38,690 bases of DNA, from NCBI GenBank assembly GCA_028277445.1, contig JANQGG010000048.1, forward strand, positions 1-38,690. Reading direction: 5' to 3'. Both the position numbers and the translations under genes were made by a program. Positions within the stretch are counted from its first letter, which is position 1, and the number at the start of each line of letters is the position of its first letter. The notes under the pieces were generated by a model. That model was given only the letters and a program-made list of their open reading frames with translations. It was not told where the DNA came from and made no database searches. Source of the DNA: Chloroherpetonaceae bacterium (lineage in GTDB: Bacteria > Bacteroidota > Chlorobiia > Chlorobiales > Chloroherpetonaceae). Below, piece after piece: positions 17,315 to 26,081 of the stretch.

Positions 17315-19228
17315 CTACTCCCTGTACCTGACGTGCTTATCTATAAATTGTGTAATCGTTGAAAACACCGTTTCTTTTGTTTTTGGTTTTGCTAAATTTT
17401 TTTCATTCAAGAATTCGGTTTCTACCAAGCCGCCATTTTTCTTAACAATCTTTATATAATTGTTCATGGATTTTTCCTTTTCCTCACCGAGTTGGGTTTG
17501 ATCATAAATCATCAGCAATGGCCGATACAGGCTATCGGCAGCAAATTGGGGTGAGATCGACCTTAAAAAATCACCATCTATTTCCGGATCGCCATATTCA
17601 TGATGAAGTATTTTGCTCAGATGAGGTTTTCCCGTCTTTAGCATTGCACGAAGATCCATATAGCCGTTAATGCTAATGGCCGCGGCCCACGAGCCCGAAT
17701 CCGACGAAGCAACATGATGCGAAAGAAAACCGCCGTACTCACACCCCAGGGCAACAATTTTACCTGGATCGGCTAATCCTGATTGAGCCACCCAATCTGC
17801 TGCTTTTATAGCATCATGAATTGCGATGAGTCTTTTTTTCCCGTTATCAGCATTTAAATACGCTTCTCCATAACCGGCAGACCCTCGAATTGCCGGCACT
17901 AAAACCGCAAAATTCTGGGAAATTAAATATTGGATCAAGGGTTTAAATTCCTTTTTCAAGCCGCTTGAAGGATTGCTCTGAAAAATAACCACCATCGTTA
18001 AGCTGCTATCCACTTTTGAGCCTTTCGGCATAAAAAGCAACCCTGGGATTTCTGCTCTATCAAACGAGATATAGCTCATTGTTTGGGGCTTGACAAAATC
18101 CTTCGCCGATAAACCGGCCAAATTAAATCGACTGATAGCTGTTTGTTTTTTGGTTTTCGGATCAAACAAAACGGTTTGTGAGGGATTGGTAGCATTTGAA
18201 TACGTCAGAATAAACGTTTGACTATCCGCTGTAAAACCAACTTTAACCAAATCGTGGGCGTCTTCAATTTCTATGTTTCGGCGTGTTTTTAGATTCTGGA
18301 TCACCGTATGATAATTCCCATCATCCAAAAGCGAATATGTGAAATACTTGCCATCATTGGACAAATTAAAATTGGTTAAACATGCATCGCCAAGATCAAT
18401 CGGACTTAATTTCCCTCTAACGATCTTTCGTCGCCGTTTCACCAATGTCATTAACGCCAAAGTTTTTTGATCACGTTTATAGGTTGTTGCGGTGTAAAAA
18501 CCTTTGCCATCGGGCGTCCAGTTGCCGCCTTCGTAACGGGCTGCAACTTTTTTATTGGTTAATTGTATTTGCTTAAGCGTTTTGGCATTAACTAAAAACA
18601 AGTGATTGGAAATCTGTGGATTCCCTTTTGAGATCAAAACATAACTGCCTTTTGGTGAAAAACTGATGGGTTCTATTTGTTGATTTTCTGCGGCGATAAG
18701 CGTGTGCTTCAGGGTTTTCAAATTTATGAGATACGCATCAAGAACATTTGGTTCACGCTTATTTGAAGCATAGGCCAAAAATGCCCCGTCTCTGGAAAAT
18801 GCTTTTAAAATAAACGTGGCATTGGGATTATCCGAAAGCGCTTTTAAATGGTAACCAAAACGATCTAATTTGTATAACTCATCATTACCGAGATCATTAC
18901 GAACCGTGATAACAAGCTCGGTTGATTTTGGGATCCATTTCATATCCACCACATCCTGATCAAAAAAAGTGATCTGGCTCGGAAACGGATTCTGGATATC
19001 ATAAACCCAAACTTCGTTTTTGCCGGTGATATTCCACAAAAATGCCACATAATTGCCATCATCTGAAATTTCAGAAGCATGCGTTTGCTGAATTAATGAA
19101 AATTGCCGGGCGAGATTTGGTTTATCGTTAGCATTGCTCTTTTGGGGAATACATACCAGTAATGTGCACACCGTTAGGTAAAACCAACATGCGGTTCTTA
19201 AACGTGGTAAGCCTGGTTTTTGACTCAT
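17315..19228 (-). CDS. Prolyl-oligopeptidase-like (S9) protein lacking the catalytic triad
   Basis: The 637-residue protein has a signal peptide (about 1-34), an N-terminal beta-propeller of TolB/WD40-like repeats (about 40-375) and a C-terminal alpha/beta-hydrolase domain of the S9 family (about 390-637). The fold marks are clear: VLVPAIRGSAGYGEAYLNAD, IHDAIKAADWVAQSG and AAAISINGYMDL. The nucleophile motif G-x-S-x-G-G reads GCEYGG (495-500), with Glu497 in place of Ser. The Asp region reads MIYDQTQLGEEKEKS instead of HGxxDxxV, and the GHGF region of the catalytic His reads NEKNL. All three catalytic positions are thus altered, so it is probably a non-enzymatic binding or scaffold protein outside the cytoplasm. 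The reading frame is intact. Confidence 0.85.
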   Translation of the reverse strand: MSQKPGLPRLRTACWFYLTVCTLLVCIPQKSNANDKPNLARQFSLIQQTHASEISDDGNYVAFLWNITGKNEVWVYDIQNPFPSQITFFDQDVVDMKWIPKSTELVITVRNDLGNDELYKLDRFGYHLKALSDNPNATFILKAFSRDGAFLAYASNKREPNVLDAYLINLKTLKHTLIAAENQQIEPISFSPKGSYVLISKGNPQISNHLFLVNAKTLKQIQLTNKKVAARYEGGNWTPDGKGFYTATTYKRDQKTLALMTLVKRRRKIVRGKLSPIDLGDACLTNFNLSNDGKYFTYSLLDDGNYHTVIQNLKTRRNIEIEDAHDLVKVGFTADSQTFILTYSNATNPSQTVLFDPKTKKQTAISRFNLAGLSAKDFVKPQTMSYISFDRAEIPGLLFMPKGSKVDSSLTMVVIFQSNPSSGLKKEFKPLIQYLISQNFAVLVPAIRGSAGYGEAYLNADNGKKRLIAIHDAIKAADWVAQSGLADPGKIVALGCEYGGFLSHHVASSDSGSWAAAISINGYMDLRAMLKTGKPHLSKILHHEYGDPEIDGDFLRSISPQFAADSLYRPLLMIYDQTQLGEEKEKSMNNYIKIVKKNGGLVETEFLNEKNLAKPKTKETVFSTITQFIDKHVRYRE

Positions 19229-19254
19229 GATGATACGGGTGATTACGTTTTTTT

Positions 19255-19285
19255 ATAAATAAAATCCTCTCAAAATTGAGAGGAT
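19255..19285 (-). terminator. Terminator of the Gld-like transporter operon
   Basis: ATCCTCTC (19264-19271) pairs with GAGAGGAT (19278-19285). On the minus strand it is followed by TTTATTT, and it lies 55 bases after the DUF4340 gene. Confidence 0.75.
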
Positions 19286-19340
19286 AATTTAGCACGATTT
19301 CAAACACATTCAAACTGACTCGTGATATCAAACACAAGCC

Positions 19341-20660
19341 TTAGTTTTCAGCGAGTTCTTTTTTACCGACATCCAATATCTTAAAGCTTTCGCCGGGAAT
19401 TATATAATACCACTTTGCAAACCGCTGATTGAGTTCAAGCGCTTTCTGTTTTCCCTGCTCAACCTCTTTTTGCCAGCTCTCATAGGCAAGGTTTATGCTC
19501 TTATTTCTTTTATCATTCGCGTTCCAGAGGCTATCGGGCTTTGTTTTAAAGTCCATATTATCGGGTTTTGCAGGCTCCTGAAACATCGTATCATCAAAAT
19601 TAGCCGTAATGAACAAAAACCGGTTTTCTTCAGGTTTATTGCTATCACGGATTTCACCCAGAACCATCTCACCAAATCGCAAGGTATAACGCACGCCCTC
19701 CGTGGTCTTAAATTCCAGCTCGCCTTCATTGGATAACAAATCGCCATTTCGCGTAAAATAATAGCCTTTGCTTTGCAGAGAGAGCATATCTTCCTGGGAT
19801 ATTTTAATGCCTGACTCGGATGCGGTTAGATTATCGGATAATCCCTGCGGTTTTGGCCGAACGCCAACAATTGTCATTTCATCCAACGCTTTCAAAAGTT
19901 TTTCAACTTGCTCAGAGTTTGCATTTTGCACCTTGCCGCGTTTGGCTCGAAGCATCCATTTCTCATCGTTCTTGGATAACATTAATTCTTCGCGCTGATT
20001 GACTGAACGCGTTCTTTCATTAATGGAGTAATCCTTAATCATTACTTCCGAAATGGCCGTCTTTTCAACCTGAAGCAAATCGGTATCGATCCAATCCTTA
20101 AACGCCGTACTGATTTTAAGCGGCACTTTGGCTGTAAAAACCTGCCTTTTTTCCGGCTCTCTGACATAATAAAGATCGGATTTATTCTGCAGCGCTTTCC
20201 CAATAATGATATCGGCCAACGCTTTATCGTTTTGGTTACGAACCGTAATTCGCATGCCTCTGCCTTTTGCCGTTGATTCATCCAAAGGATCCACGACGCC
20301 CAATTCTTCAAATTCATTCGGGTTAGCCGTTCTAAATTCTTCTTTTTCCATCGCAATCATCAACGCGGCAGTTTTCGACAATTGCTCTTTACCATCGGCC
20401 GGGTAGTTGTAATCCGATGGAATTACCCACAAATTTTCTTTGAAAACCACTTTAAACGGCTTTGCTGAAGCAGTCTCTTCATCATAAGCGACAACTTCCA
20501 ATGAAGCTGCAGTATTTGGATCTTTGAAATCCGGGAAAAAACGCTCGCCAACTTCAGCCAAAAGATCGGGAGTTGAAGATTTTGGCAAGCTTATAAACGC
20601 AAGAACGGCTAAAACAAGCGCTACGCCTACAAAGCTTAATGTCTTTTTTAATTCATTCAT
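19341..20660 (-). CDS. DUF4340 domain protein of a Gld-like ABC exporter
   Basis: The 439-residue protein has one N-terminal membrane helix (about residues 7-26) and a long extracytoplasmic region of DUF4340 type, with motifs such as LWVIPSDYNYPADGKEQLS and DIIIGKALQNKSDLYYVR. DUF4340 proteins nearly always accompany an ABC-2 transporter with a GldG-type subunit. That is the case here: the gene lies 39 bases after the GldF-GldG fusion on the same strand and is the third gene of the operon. The transported or remodelled substrate is unknown. Confidence 0.88.
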   Translation of the reverse strand: MNELKKTLSFVGVALVLAVLAFISLPKSSTPDLLAEVGERFFPDFKDPNTAASLEVVAYDEETASAKPFKVVFKENLWVIPSDYNYPADGKEQLSKTAALMIAMEKEEFRTANPNEFEELGVVDPLDESTAKGRGMRITVRNQNDKALADIIIGKALQNKSDLYYVREPEKRQVFTAKVPLKISTAFKDWIDTDLLQVEKTAISEVMIKDYSINERTRSVNQREELMLSKNDEKWMLRAKRGKVQNANSEQVEKLLKALDEMTIVGVRPKPQGLSDNLTASESGIKISQEDMLSLQSKGYYFTRNGDLLSNEGELEFKTTEGVRYTLRFGEMVLGEIRDSNKPEENRFLFITANFDDTMFQEPAKPDNMDFKTKPDSLWNANDKRNKSINLAYESWQKEVEQGKQKALELNQRFAKWYYIIPGESFKILDVGKKELAEN

Positions 20661-20699
20661 AGTTTAGCTTTATTTGCTAAGAGTTATGGTTTAGAATGG

Positions 20700-23366
20700 T
20701 TAATTACTTTTGCGACGGCGTGAAAGCGCCATGCCCTCTTTTTCACGTTTTTTACGACGGATATAAATCCAGATTCCCATACCAAAAACAGGAACCGGCG
20801 GCAGCAATACCGCCATAAGTTTTATGCTGCTTTGAATGGCTCGAATCTTTGCTTGCATATCCTGAAGGCTTTGCTCAATCTTTGATTTCTTTTCGGCTTC
20901 GATTTGCGTTTTTATGGCCTCAAATTTGTTGGACTCAACTTCCTGAATGTTTCGCGCCATCATGTTTTTACTTTGTTCATCCAGATCCGTTCGTTCCGAT
21001 ATTGCCTGCACTTTTTTATTTAACCGAGCCTGCGCCTCATTTAATGCTTGCTGAGCTTCCGCTTCGGCTTGTTTTTCATCGTTTCGTCGTTGTTTTGCAA
21101 AACGAAACATCTGCGTTTCCAATGCCTTTAATGTCCGATGCTGCGTGCGTTTTTTCCTGAGTTCAATAAACGACTTATCACCAACCAGGTAATCCATACA
21201 ATTGAGGAAAAATGAGACATTATCAAAATTCAGGTTTTGATAACCGGCTTTGCGGATTTCAAAAAATTGACCGGAAATAAAATCAATATCAGCAACCGCA
21301 ATCACATTTATTGACGCGCTATCTTTGGCAACCTTTTCTTCAGAATCCGATATGTGTGCGGCCATTGTGTATTGAACGCCGGTAGGTTGATGAGCAACAT
21401 ATTGGCTGGGAAGAATCTGCGTGCCGAAAAAGCTTCGCTGAACCATTTGGTTGTAACTGACCCGGCCGGTTACATTACCGGTTTGTAATAACGGCGTGAA
21501 TTTGTAGCTAACCGTCGGCGATTCTTCAAAAAATCCCGGATAGAGCAATACAACTTCCTGCAAACCGCTGGTTGATTCAAATTCAGTATTAAACGCCTTT
21601 GGATTTTTATTTCCCTCGCCAACAAAAACAACTTCAGGCGGTAGAGCAGCCAGTTGAGGATGAGGATTGTAACCATCCCATACGATTTCTGACGGCATCC
21701 AATGCACGCCAATATCATTCATGAATTTGGAAATGTTTCCTTTCGGTTTTGGCTGCGGCCCGCGGCTTCGCATCATTGGATTTACATCAGCACCGGATTT
21801 TTCCATCGGCGAAAGCGCTACTTTTTCCATGAGCAACGGATCACTAAGCACCAGAGTTGGCATACCATTTTTTATAGCCTGAAGCGCATTATTCATTTCA
21901 TTTTGAGATAATGCCGAAGGCAATACCACAAGCATCCCATCCAATTCCTCCGTGATTGGAACATCGGCGGAGATTTCAATGACTTCGAACTGCTTTTTTA
22001 ATTCACTGACCACCTGCCATTCGGGCAAGGTTTGAAAGGTTTCGTAATTTAATCCGCCAAAAATGTTTGCCGCTGTTTTCAGCACCCCGATTTTTTTCCG
22101 GCTCGACTCCGAAACAACCCGTATGCTTCGGATCAGTTCATATTCAACCGGCAATCCGGGATCAAAAAACTTAATGACATGCTCTTTTGCGCCGGATGTG
22201 AAGGCCAATCCCATAAACATCTGTTTGCTGGAGGTTTGCATGCCTGCAATGCCCATTGTTTCAATCGGCGCGATATTGTAATGCTTATTGGCATGTCTGG
22301 CTTCCTGGCTATAGGGTTCGGTGTCAATAATCCGAACCTGAACATTCCCTCCCGAAACTGCCTGGATTTCTTTTAAAAATCCAATAATATTGGTTCGGGT
22401 TTGAACCATTGACTGCGGGACATTCGGACTCAGGTAAGCATGAACAACTACGGGGGTTTTTGTATCCAGTTCGCTTAGAATAGTTTTGGTTTCATCAGAC
22501 AGAGAATGCAAACCTTCGGCAGTGACATCGGCTCTGAGATCAAAACTGTTAAAAATGACATTTAAACTGCTGATTGAAAGAAACAATGCCGCAAACCGAA
22601 TGGCGAAATGCTTTGGATAGGTTAAACCATCAGCTGCTTTCGGCCAGTGACGGCGGCCTAACAAAACCGTATTTAAATACAAGCCTAACAGCGCAATCGA
22701 TACAAAGTAAAATAGCCCTGAAAAACTTAAGACACCCCGCGAAAAATCTTCAAAATATCGCCACATGCCAATGTCATAAAAAAACCGGCCGGTATCGGCG
22801 CCAAAAATGCTCATCAATACATCTAAATACACCAATGCGCCTACGAACAAAATGCCCAATACAAAGGCAATCGTGGCATTGGGCGTTAACTGAGAAGCCA
22901 CTATCCCAAACGCAATCAAGGCCGCGCCCATTAAAAAGTAGCCCATGTAATTGGCAAACATTAAGCCGATATCGGGGTCGCCTAAAAACATCAGCACCAC
23001 AACATGACTCAGCGAAAGCAACAGCGAAATGCCATAGATGCTTAACACGGAAAGGTATTTGCCCAGCGTGAGTTCGATATCCGATGCCGGCATGGTAAGT
23101 AAAAGCTCATCGGTGCCTTGTTTGCTTTCGCTCGACCATACGGCCATGGTTATTGCCGGAATAAAAAATACCAGCAACAACGGGAACATATCATTTAACT
23201 GGCTTAAGTTGGCCAGGTTATGCAAAAAAAAGCGTTCTTGCCAAAATGCCGCGCCGGCGCTGATAAAAATGAACAGGGTAATAAAAACATACCCGGTTGG
23301 ATTGGTAAAAAACAATTTTAAATCGCGCTTTAATAACGCTTGTATGATCATTGTATTGAGTTTCAT
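20700..23366 (-). CDS. GldF-GldG fusion: ABC-2 permease joined to ABC auxiliary domain
   Basis: The 888-residue protein combines two subunits. Residues 1-240 are an ABC-2 type permease with about six membrane helices, starting with the amphipathic LLKRDLKLFFTNPTGYVFIT typical of GldF. Residues about 250-890 are a GldG/DUF4350-type auxiliary part: a membrane helix, a large extracytoplasmic domain (LRADVTAEGLHSLSDETKTIL, then IGVLKTA and GMLVVLPSAL), a coiled coil (about 745-845) and a final membrane helix followed by a basic tail. In Flavobacteria GldF and GldG are separate and required for gliding. Fused forms occur in other phyla. The ATPase gene is 14 bases upstream. Confidence 0.9.
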   Translation of the reverse strand: MKLNTMIIQALLKRDLKLFFTNPTGYVFITLFIFISAGAAFWQERFFLHNLANLSQLNDMFPLLLVFFIPAITMAVWSSESKQGTDELLLTMPASDIELTLGKYLSVLSIYGISLLLSLSHVVVLMFLGDPDIGLMFANYMGYFLMGAALIAFGIVASQLTPNATIAFVLGILFVGALVYLDVLMSIFGADTGRFFYDIGMWRYFEDFSRGVLSFSGLFYFVSIALLGLYLNTVLLGRRHWPKAADGLTYPKHFAIRFAALFLSISSLNVIFNSFDLRADVTAEGLHSLSDETKTILSELDTKTPVVVHAYLSPNVPQSMVQTRTNIIGFLKEIQAVSGGNVQVRIIDTEPYSQEARHANKHYNIAPIETMGIAGMQTSSKQMFMGLAFTSGAKEHVIKFFDPGLPVEYELIRSIRVVSESSRKKIGVLKTAANIFGGLNYETFQTLPEWQVVSELKKQFEVIEISADVPITEELDGMLVVLPSALSQNEMNNALQAIKNGMPTLVLSDPLLMEKVALSPMEKSGADVNPMMRSRGPQPKPKGNISKFMNDIGVHWMPSEIVWDGYNPHPQLAALPPEVVFVGEGNKNPKAFNTEFESTSGLQEVVLLYPGFFEESPTVSYKFTPLLQTGNVTGRVSYNQMVQRSFFGTQILPSQYVAHQPTGVQYTMAAHISDSEEKVAKDSASINVIAVADIDFISGQFFEIRKAGYQNLNFDNVSFFLNCMDYLVGDKSFIELRKKRTQHRTLKALETQMFRFAKQRRNDEKQAEAEAQQALNEAQARLNKKVQAISERTDLDEQSKNMMARNIQEVESNKFEAIKTQIEAEKKSKIEQSLQDMQAKIRAIQSSIKLMAVLLPPVPVFGMGIWIYIRRKKREKEGMALSRRRKSN

Positions 23367-23380
23367 AACGATATCACTGC

Positions 23381-24127
23381 TTAAGATTCCTGGGTTTGCC
23401 CGGATTGGGTTAATCGATAAAAGGCCTCATCCAGACTTTCTTCTTGCATGAGGTCTGCCGGAGGGCCGTCAAAAACTAGCCGTCCTTCATTGATCATGAT
23501 AACACGGCTCGAAACCGCCTCAACTTCCTGCAAGATATGGGTTGAAAGCAGGATTGTTTTGGTTTCGCCTAACGATTTGATGTTGGTTCGGAATTCTCTG
23601 ATTTGATTCGGGTCCAAACCGGCCGTCGGTTCATCCATAATCAGAACTTTAGGATCATGCAACAGAGCTTGCGCCACGCCCACCCTTTGGCGAAATCCTT
23701 TTGATAATCGCCCAATGGGTTTATCCAAAACCTCGGTTAAATTGTTAAGCTCGGAAACATAAGAGACGCGCTCTTTAAGCTCATTACCGCTCAAGCCTCT
23801 GACTTCGCCAAAAAATTCAAGCAATTCAGCCGGTGTCATTTCAGGGTAAAGAGGGCCGTTTTCGGGTAAATACCCTACATGTTTTGAAGCCTCCAGTCTT
23901 GATCGCACAACATCGTGTCCGGCGATAAACGCCTCACCCTCGCTTAGCGACATAAAACCGGTCAGTATTTTCATCGTTGTTGATTTCCCTGCGCCATTCG
24001 GCCCTAAAAATGCAACAACTTCACCTTGTGAAATCGAAAACGATATATCTTGAATAGCCACAAACGACTCATAATATTTACAGAGATTCCTGGCTTCAAT
24101 CATTATTCCGGATGTTTTTGCAGCCAT
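23381..24127 (-). CDS. ABC transporter ATP-binding protein (GldA-like)
   Basis: The 248-residue ATPase carries Walker A GPNGAGKST, a Q-loop region, the signature LSKGFRQR, Walker B VLIMDEPTAGLDP and the H-loop STHILQEVE. It drives the ABC-2 permease encoded 14 bases downstream and is the first gene of the three-gene operon with the GldF-GldG fusion and DUF4340 proteins. The closest functional comparison is GldA of the gliding machinery, made on operon content. An internal ATG eight codons later is a possible alternative start. Confidence 0.93.
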   Translation of the reverse strand: MAAKTSGIMIEARNLCKYYESFVAIQDISFSISQGEVVAFLGPNGAGKSTTMKILTGFMSLSEGEAFIAGHDVVRSRLEASKHVGYLPENGPLYPEMTPAELLEFFGEVRGLSGNELKERVSYVSELNNLTEVLDKPIGRLSKGFRQRVGVAQALLHDPKVLIMDEPTAGLDPNQIREFRTNIKSLGETKTILLSTHILQEVEAVSSRVIMINEGRLVFDGPPADLMQEESLDEAFYRLTQSGQTQES

Positions 24128-24176
24128 GTTTATAACGCTTTATGGTTTAATTCTTTAAAATAACAGTTTAACCTAT

Positions 24177-24203
24177 TTGATTTCAATCAGTTAGTGCTAT
24201 AAT
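24177..24203 (+). promoter_or_regulatory. Extended -10 promoter, divergent from the ABC operon
   Basis: TTGATT (24177-24182) and a perfect extended -10, TGCTATAAT (24195-24203). The spacer is 15 bases, short for a -35 but acceptable with an extended -10. The predicted start is near 24210. Confidence 0.5.
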
Positions 24204-24209
24204 CCACAA

Positions 24210-24436
24210 TATAAAATGCGGACAAATTTAATGGTCTTTCTGAAAAAAGGCAAGGGCTTATTAATGGAAATTTTTAAACGTCAATCATCTTTTGGGTTTA
24301 CTTTCTGTAGTTTTCCAAAATTTTTTAATCCCAAATCAGTCAATAGAAATCAAAAAAAACTCCCTCATCTAAATCTTCTCCCTTCCAATGACGGATGAGT
24401 ATCAGCTATAACAAGGGGTTGCAACCCCTTGTTTTT
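24210..24436 (+). ncRNA. Candidate short transcript, small RNA or 60-codon gene
   Basis: A predicted promoter at 24177-24203 and a palindromic terminator at 24410-24436 bracket about 225 bases. Within them lies an open frame of 60 codons (24216-24398), starting about six bases after the predicted transcript start and ending 11 bases before the terminator stem. The putative peptide is basic, with no recognisable domain, and its codon pattern is not convincing. So this may be a small RNA, a small-protein gene, or chance. It is transcribed away from the GldA-like ATPase gene. Confidence 0.3.
24410..24436 (+). terminator. Perfect palindrome with T-run
   Basis: AACAAGGGGTT (24410-24420) continues through GCAA into the complementary half, making a perfect 24-base palindrome to 24433 followed by TTT. 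It would end the candidate transcript, but similar palindromes are also common dispersed repeats. Confidence 0.55.
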
Positions 24437-25046
24437 GAAGCTACATTTGCCAGCATAGGAAAAATTCGTCATTTCTTATTTGTGTTTTTGGCTTCCATTG
24501 CCAAAAATTTGTATTGGGTGACCTCTTTTCCCTTTCCCAAAGGGAGAGGACCGGAGTGAGGGGATAAAATTTTCATATGTAAGAAAAACTTATTACTTAA
24601 CAAGTTAATGACACATATCTCTAAGTTTATTAAAAATAATAGCTTATAAGAAGTTTTTTATTAATGCAAGGCCATGCTCACATTATTAATTCGGCGTTTT
24701 TACAATAACATTATATACACACCGGATCAATATTAACTTGCACTGATCCATTCGGTGAGAGTATGATCATTTTTATGGATTGTTATAATAATAATGATTA
24801 AAAAGGCTCTACTCTGATCATGCCCTGGTTTAGTCGGAGCATCCAGAAGCTGGAGTATTTTTTTGCCATTTTGCTGGATCACCCGGATAAACCGGGTAAT
24901 GACATTAAGGTAGACGAAAAAGGAGCATGCCGAAACGACAACGAAAGAAACGCTATAGACAAAATTGATGCTTCGGCGCCGCTCAGCAAGCGCTCCCATT
25001 GCAAAAAATTGATCCTGAATAAATACCTTGATCTTTTTTGAAATGC
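24437..25046. repeat. Gene-free stretch with several repeat-like elements
   Basis: I see no credible gene in these 610 bases. CCCTTTCCCAAAGGGAGAGG (around 24528-24550) followed by a GAGTGAGGGG word resembles a short intergenic palindrome widespread in bacteria. CACCGGATCA (24719 on) and TGATCCATTCGGTG (24744 on) form an imperfect inverted repeat. Around 24875-24903, CTGGATCACCCGGATAAACCGGGTAATGAC (shown here as the arms ACCCGG and CCGGGT) is another dispersed-type hairpin. Two frames crossing this region in opposite directions are explained by these repeats. Confidence 0.4.
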
Positions 25047-25859
25047 TTAAACCTGCCCTTTTGGAAATTCAGGAAATAAAATTCGCTCCAGGAAAACGGT
25101 TTTGCCGGTTTCTGCATCAATTTTAATCACCATTGCACACAAATGCACATCATCGGTTGCGCATTCATATTTTCGTGGGGTTTGGTACACAAACCGATCA
25201 ATCGCCGGTTTAGCCACCATGCCGATAACCGAGTCGTATGGCCCTGTCATCCCAACATCGGAGCAATACCCCGTACCGTTTTTTAAAATGCGCTCATCGG
25301 AGGTTTGGACATGCGAATGCGAACCCATAACAGCAGAAACTTTTCCATCCAAATGCATGGCCAGGGCAATTTTTTCAGCCGTAGCTTCCGCATGCATATC
25401 CACAAGGATATAGGGGGTTTCCTGACGAATTTTTTCAACCACCCAATCGGCAGTTCTGAACGGGCAATCAATCGTTTGCATAAACGTGCGGCCTTGCAAA
25501 TTCACAACGCCAATTTTACCCATGCCATCAGGCAGTTTAAAAATGCCATATCCCGTGCCATAAGTTCCTTTTGGATAATTCAACGGACGCAAAATGGTCG
25601 AGTCTTTTTTTAGGGTATCGTGAAATTTAAAATTATCCCAAATATGATTGCCGCCTGTTATAACATCAACGCCAACTTCCCGCAATTGCGATAGAATTTC
25701 CACACTCATGCCTTTGCCTTTGTAGGCATTTTCACCATTGCAAGTGACAAAATGGATATCGTACTTTTGAATGTAATTCCTGAGTAATTTGGTAACGATA
25801 TCAACACCTGGCTGACCGACAACATCGGCCATAAAAAAAACATTTATGGTCTTCGGCAT
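25047..25859 (-). CDS. ymdB: YmdB-family metallophosphoesterase
   Basis: The 270-residue protein belongs to the TIGR00282/YmdB family. These proteins have 2',3'-cyclic nucleotide phosphodiesterase activity and affect late adaptive responses in Bacillus. Metal ligands are visible: Asp12 (FFMADVVG), Glu43 and Asn44 in CNGENA, Asn71 in GGNH, His156 in DMHAEAT, and His181/His183 in GSHSHVQT. Length is normal for the family. The gene stands alone, divergent from the site-2 protease gene with about 220 bases between them. Confidence 0.93.
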   Translation of the reverse strand: MPKTINVFFMADVVGQPGVDIVTKLLRNYIQKYDIHFVTCNGENAYKGKGMSVEILSQLREVGVDVITGGNHIWDNFKFHDTLKKDSTILRPLNYPKGTYGTGYGIFKLPDGMGKIGVVNLQGRTFMQTIDCPFRTADWVVEKIRQETPYILVDMHAEATAEKIALAMHLDGKVSAVMGSHSHVQTSDERILKNGTGYCSDVGMTGPYDSVIGMVAKPAIDRFVYQTPRKYECATDDVHLCAMVIKIDAETGKTVFLERILFPEFPKGQV

Positions 25860-26081
25860 GTTAAGAGTGATTTATAAATATTTTAGCATCCATAACCTTT
25901 AGCTTAATCATATTTGCTAAAAGCCAAAATTATATTTTGGGATTTTGTTATCTTTTTCGTTTTTGTTTGCGCTCATGTAGCAGCCTGCATTTCTTCAATT
26001 GAGTTTTAAATGTACAGGTTTTTTTAGTAAGCATAAAACCAGATTTATAAGAAATTATTGAAATTGAAACTTCGGATTTTT

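Noticed and set aside
24820-25041. 73-codon open frame on the plus strand
   Set aside because: It runs through a hairpin repeat, shows no domain, and an opposite-strand frame covers the same repeat.
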